The notes under the pieces: model-generated | What the model was told of the DNA's origin: nothing | The model's database searches: none | Seen by the model: the letters and a program-made list of their open reading frames with translations, nothing else | Position numbers and translations under genes: made by a program | Source of the DNA: Ilumatobacteraceae bacterium | GTDB lineage: Bacteria; Actinomycetota; Acidimicrobiia; Acidimicrobiales; Ilumatobacteraceae | Assembly: GCA_016650435.1 (NCBI GenBank) | Contig: JAENVT010000076.1 | Span: forward strand, 1 to 6,395 | Reading direction: 5' to 3' | DNA: 6,395 nucleotides | Part shown: in pieces, positions 5,883-6,395 of the stretch | Position numbering within the stretch: the stretch's first letter is position 1 | How the letters are laid out: each line of letters starts with the position of its first letter

Positions 5883-6395
5883 GTGTCCGAGCATGTGACA
5901 ACCCACACCGATCCCAGCGACATCATTCCCTCGTTGATGGCACCCGTGAAGCCGCACGTGATCGTGCTGTTCGGAGCGACTGGCGATCTCGCTCGCCGCA
6001 AGCTGCTACCCGGTCTGTTGCATCTGTCGCTGGCCGGACTGGTGAGCGACTGCCGCATCGTGGGTACCTCGCTCGACGACTTCGACGACGAGACGTTTCG
6101 CACGTTCGCCCGCAAAGCGTGTGATGAGTTCTCCAGTCGCACGATCTCGGACTCGCAGTAGACTGCCTTCGCCAGCAAGTTGCGGTACGTGTCTCAGGGC
6201 AAAGGACCAGTCGGGCTTGCCGCAAAGGTGGCCGCCGCCGAAAAGGAGTTGGGTGGCGAACCTCGCAGGCTGCACTACCTCAGCGTGCCGCCTTCCGCGG
6301 CCAGAATCGTGGTGAACACGCTGTCGGAAGCTCACCTTGTCGAACGTTCGCGGATCATCATGGAGAAGCCGTTCGGAACCGATCTCGCAACAGCC
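5883..6395 (+). pseudogene. zwf: Glucose-6-phosphate dehydrogenase, 5' part, interrupted by in-frame TAG and cut by window edge
   Basis: The intact enzyme oxidises glucose 6-phosphate to 6-phosphogluconolactone, making NADPH at the entry of the pentose phosphate pathway in the cytoplasm. The N-terminal nucleotide-binding motif is clear: VIVLFGATGDLARRKLLPGL from 5961. After codon 92 a TAG (6159-6161) stops the frame, yet the same frame goes on with FASKLRYV, GGEPRRLHYLSVPPSAA and VERSRIIMEKPFGTDLA, the last containing the EKPFG motif of the active-site region. No frameshift occurs in the 78 codons after the TAG. In relatives the site is usually a Trp (D-E-x-W-x-x-F-A), so one TGG to TAG change would explain it. 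Start: GTG 5883 fits a leaderless message; ATG 5937 is the alternative and has no ribosome site. Either it is a fresh pseudogene, a read-through gene, or a sequencing error. Confidence 0.85.
6159..6161 (+). other. In-frame amber codon within zwf
   Basis: TAG follows the codons for SDSQ and precedes those for TAFASKLRYV, splitting an otherwise continuous glucose-6-phosphate dehydrogenase frame. The GGDEF-EAL gene in this window ends with TAG, so TAG appears to be an ordinary stop in this genome rather than a reassigned codon. I see no obvious read-through hairpin directly after it, although I could not fold the RNA. Confidence 0.85.

Noticed and set aside
6159..6161. Genetic code reassignment of TAG
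   Set aside because: The GGDEF-EAL gene in the same window ends naturally with TAG; reading through it would run into the convergent TetR gene without family support.

Overview
The window is GC-rich (judged by eye) and most likely comes from an actinomycete. The indications are a mycothiol-dependent maleylpyruvate isomerase-like protein (mycothiol is an actinobacterial thiol), a DUF5996 protein, TetR regulators, and at least one convincing leaderless GTG start. I cannot name the genus.

Layout. (1) Positions 1-2391, all minus strand, read right to left: a DUF5996 protein (2391-1471); a 125-base gap with a strong sigma-70-type promoter; a TetR regulator beginning at a leaderless GTG (1345-731); and a mycothiol-dependent enzyme of the TIGR03083/MDMPI type (734 to the left edge), whose ATG overlaps the TetR stop as ATGA. 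The last two form a translationally coupled pair. (2) Positions 2392-2800: about 400 bases with no convincing gene. (3) Positions 2801-5137, plus strand: a large membrane-bound bifunctional cyclic-di-GMP protein with an extracytoplasmic sensor, GGDEF and EAL. Both catalytic signatures are intact, but the inhibitory I-site has lost its arginine. (4) Positions 5160-5831, minus strand: a second TetR regulator, convergent with the GGDEF-EAL gene (22-base gap) and divergent from the next gene. (5) Positions 5883-6395, plus strand: the 5' part of a glucose-6-phosphate dehydrogenase gene (zwf), interrupted by an in-frame TAG at codon 93 and otherwise readable without frameshift to the right edge.

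How the genes may work together. The first TetR probably controls itself and the downstream mycothiol-dependent enzyme through a dyad over its own -10 box. The second TetR sits head to head with zwf across about 50 bases containing two dyads and a tandem repeat, so it may control itself, zwf, or both. The GGDEF-EAL gene has its own ribosome binding site and looks like an independent signalling unit. I see no RNA genes, CRISPR arrays, insertion sequences or phage genes. I did not find a clearly new multi-gene system. The points most worth checking are the amber codon in zwf, the paired leaderless-type promoters with dyads, and the I-site-less GGDEF-EAL protein with an unassigned sensor.
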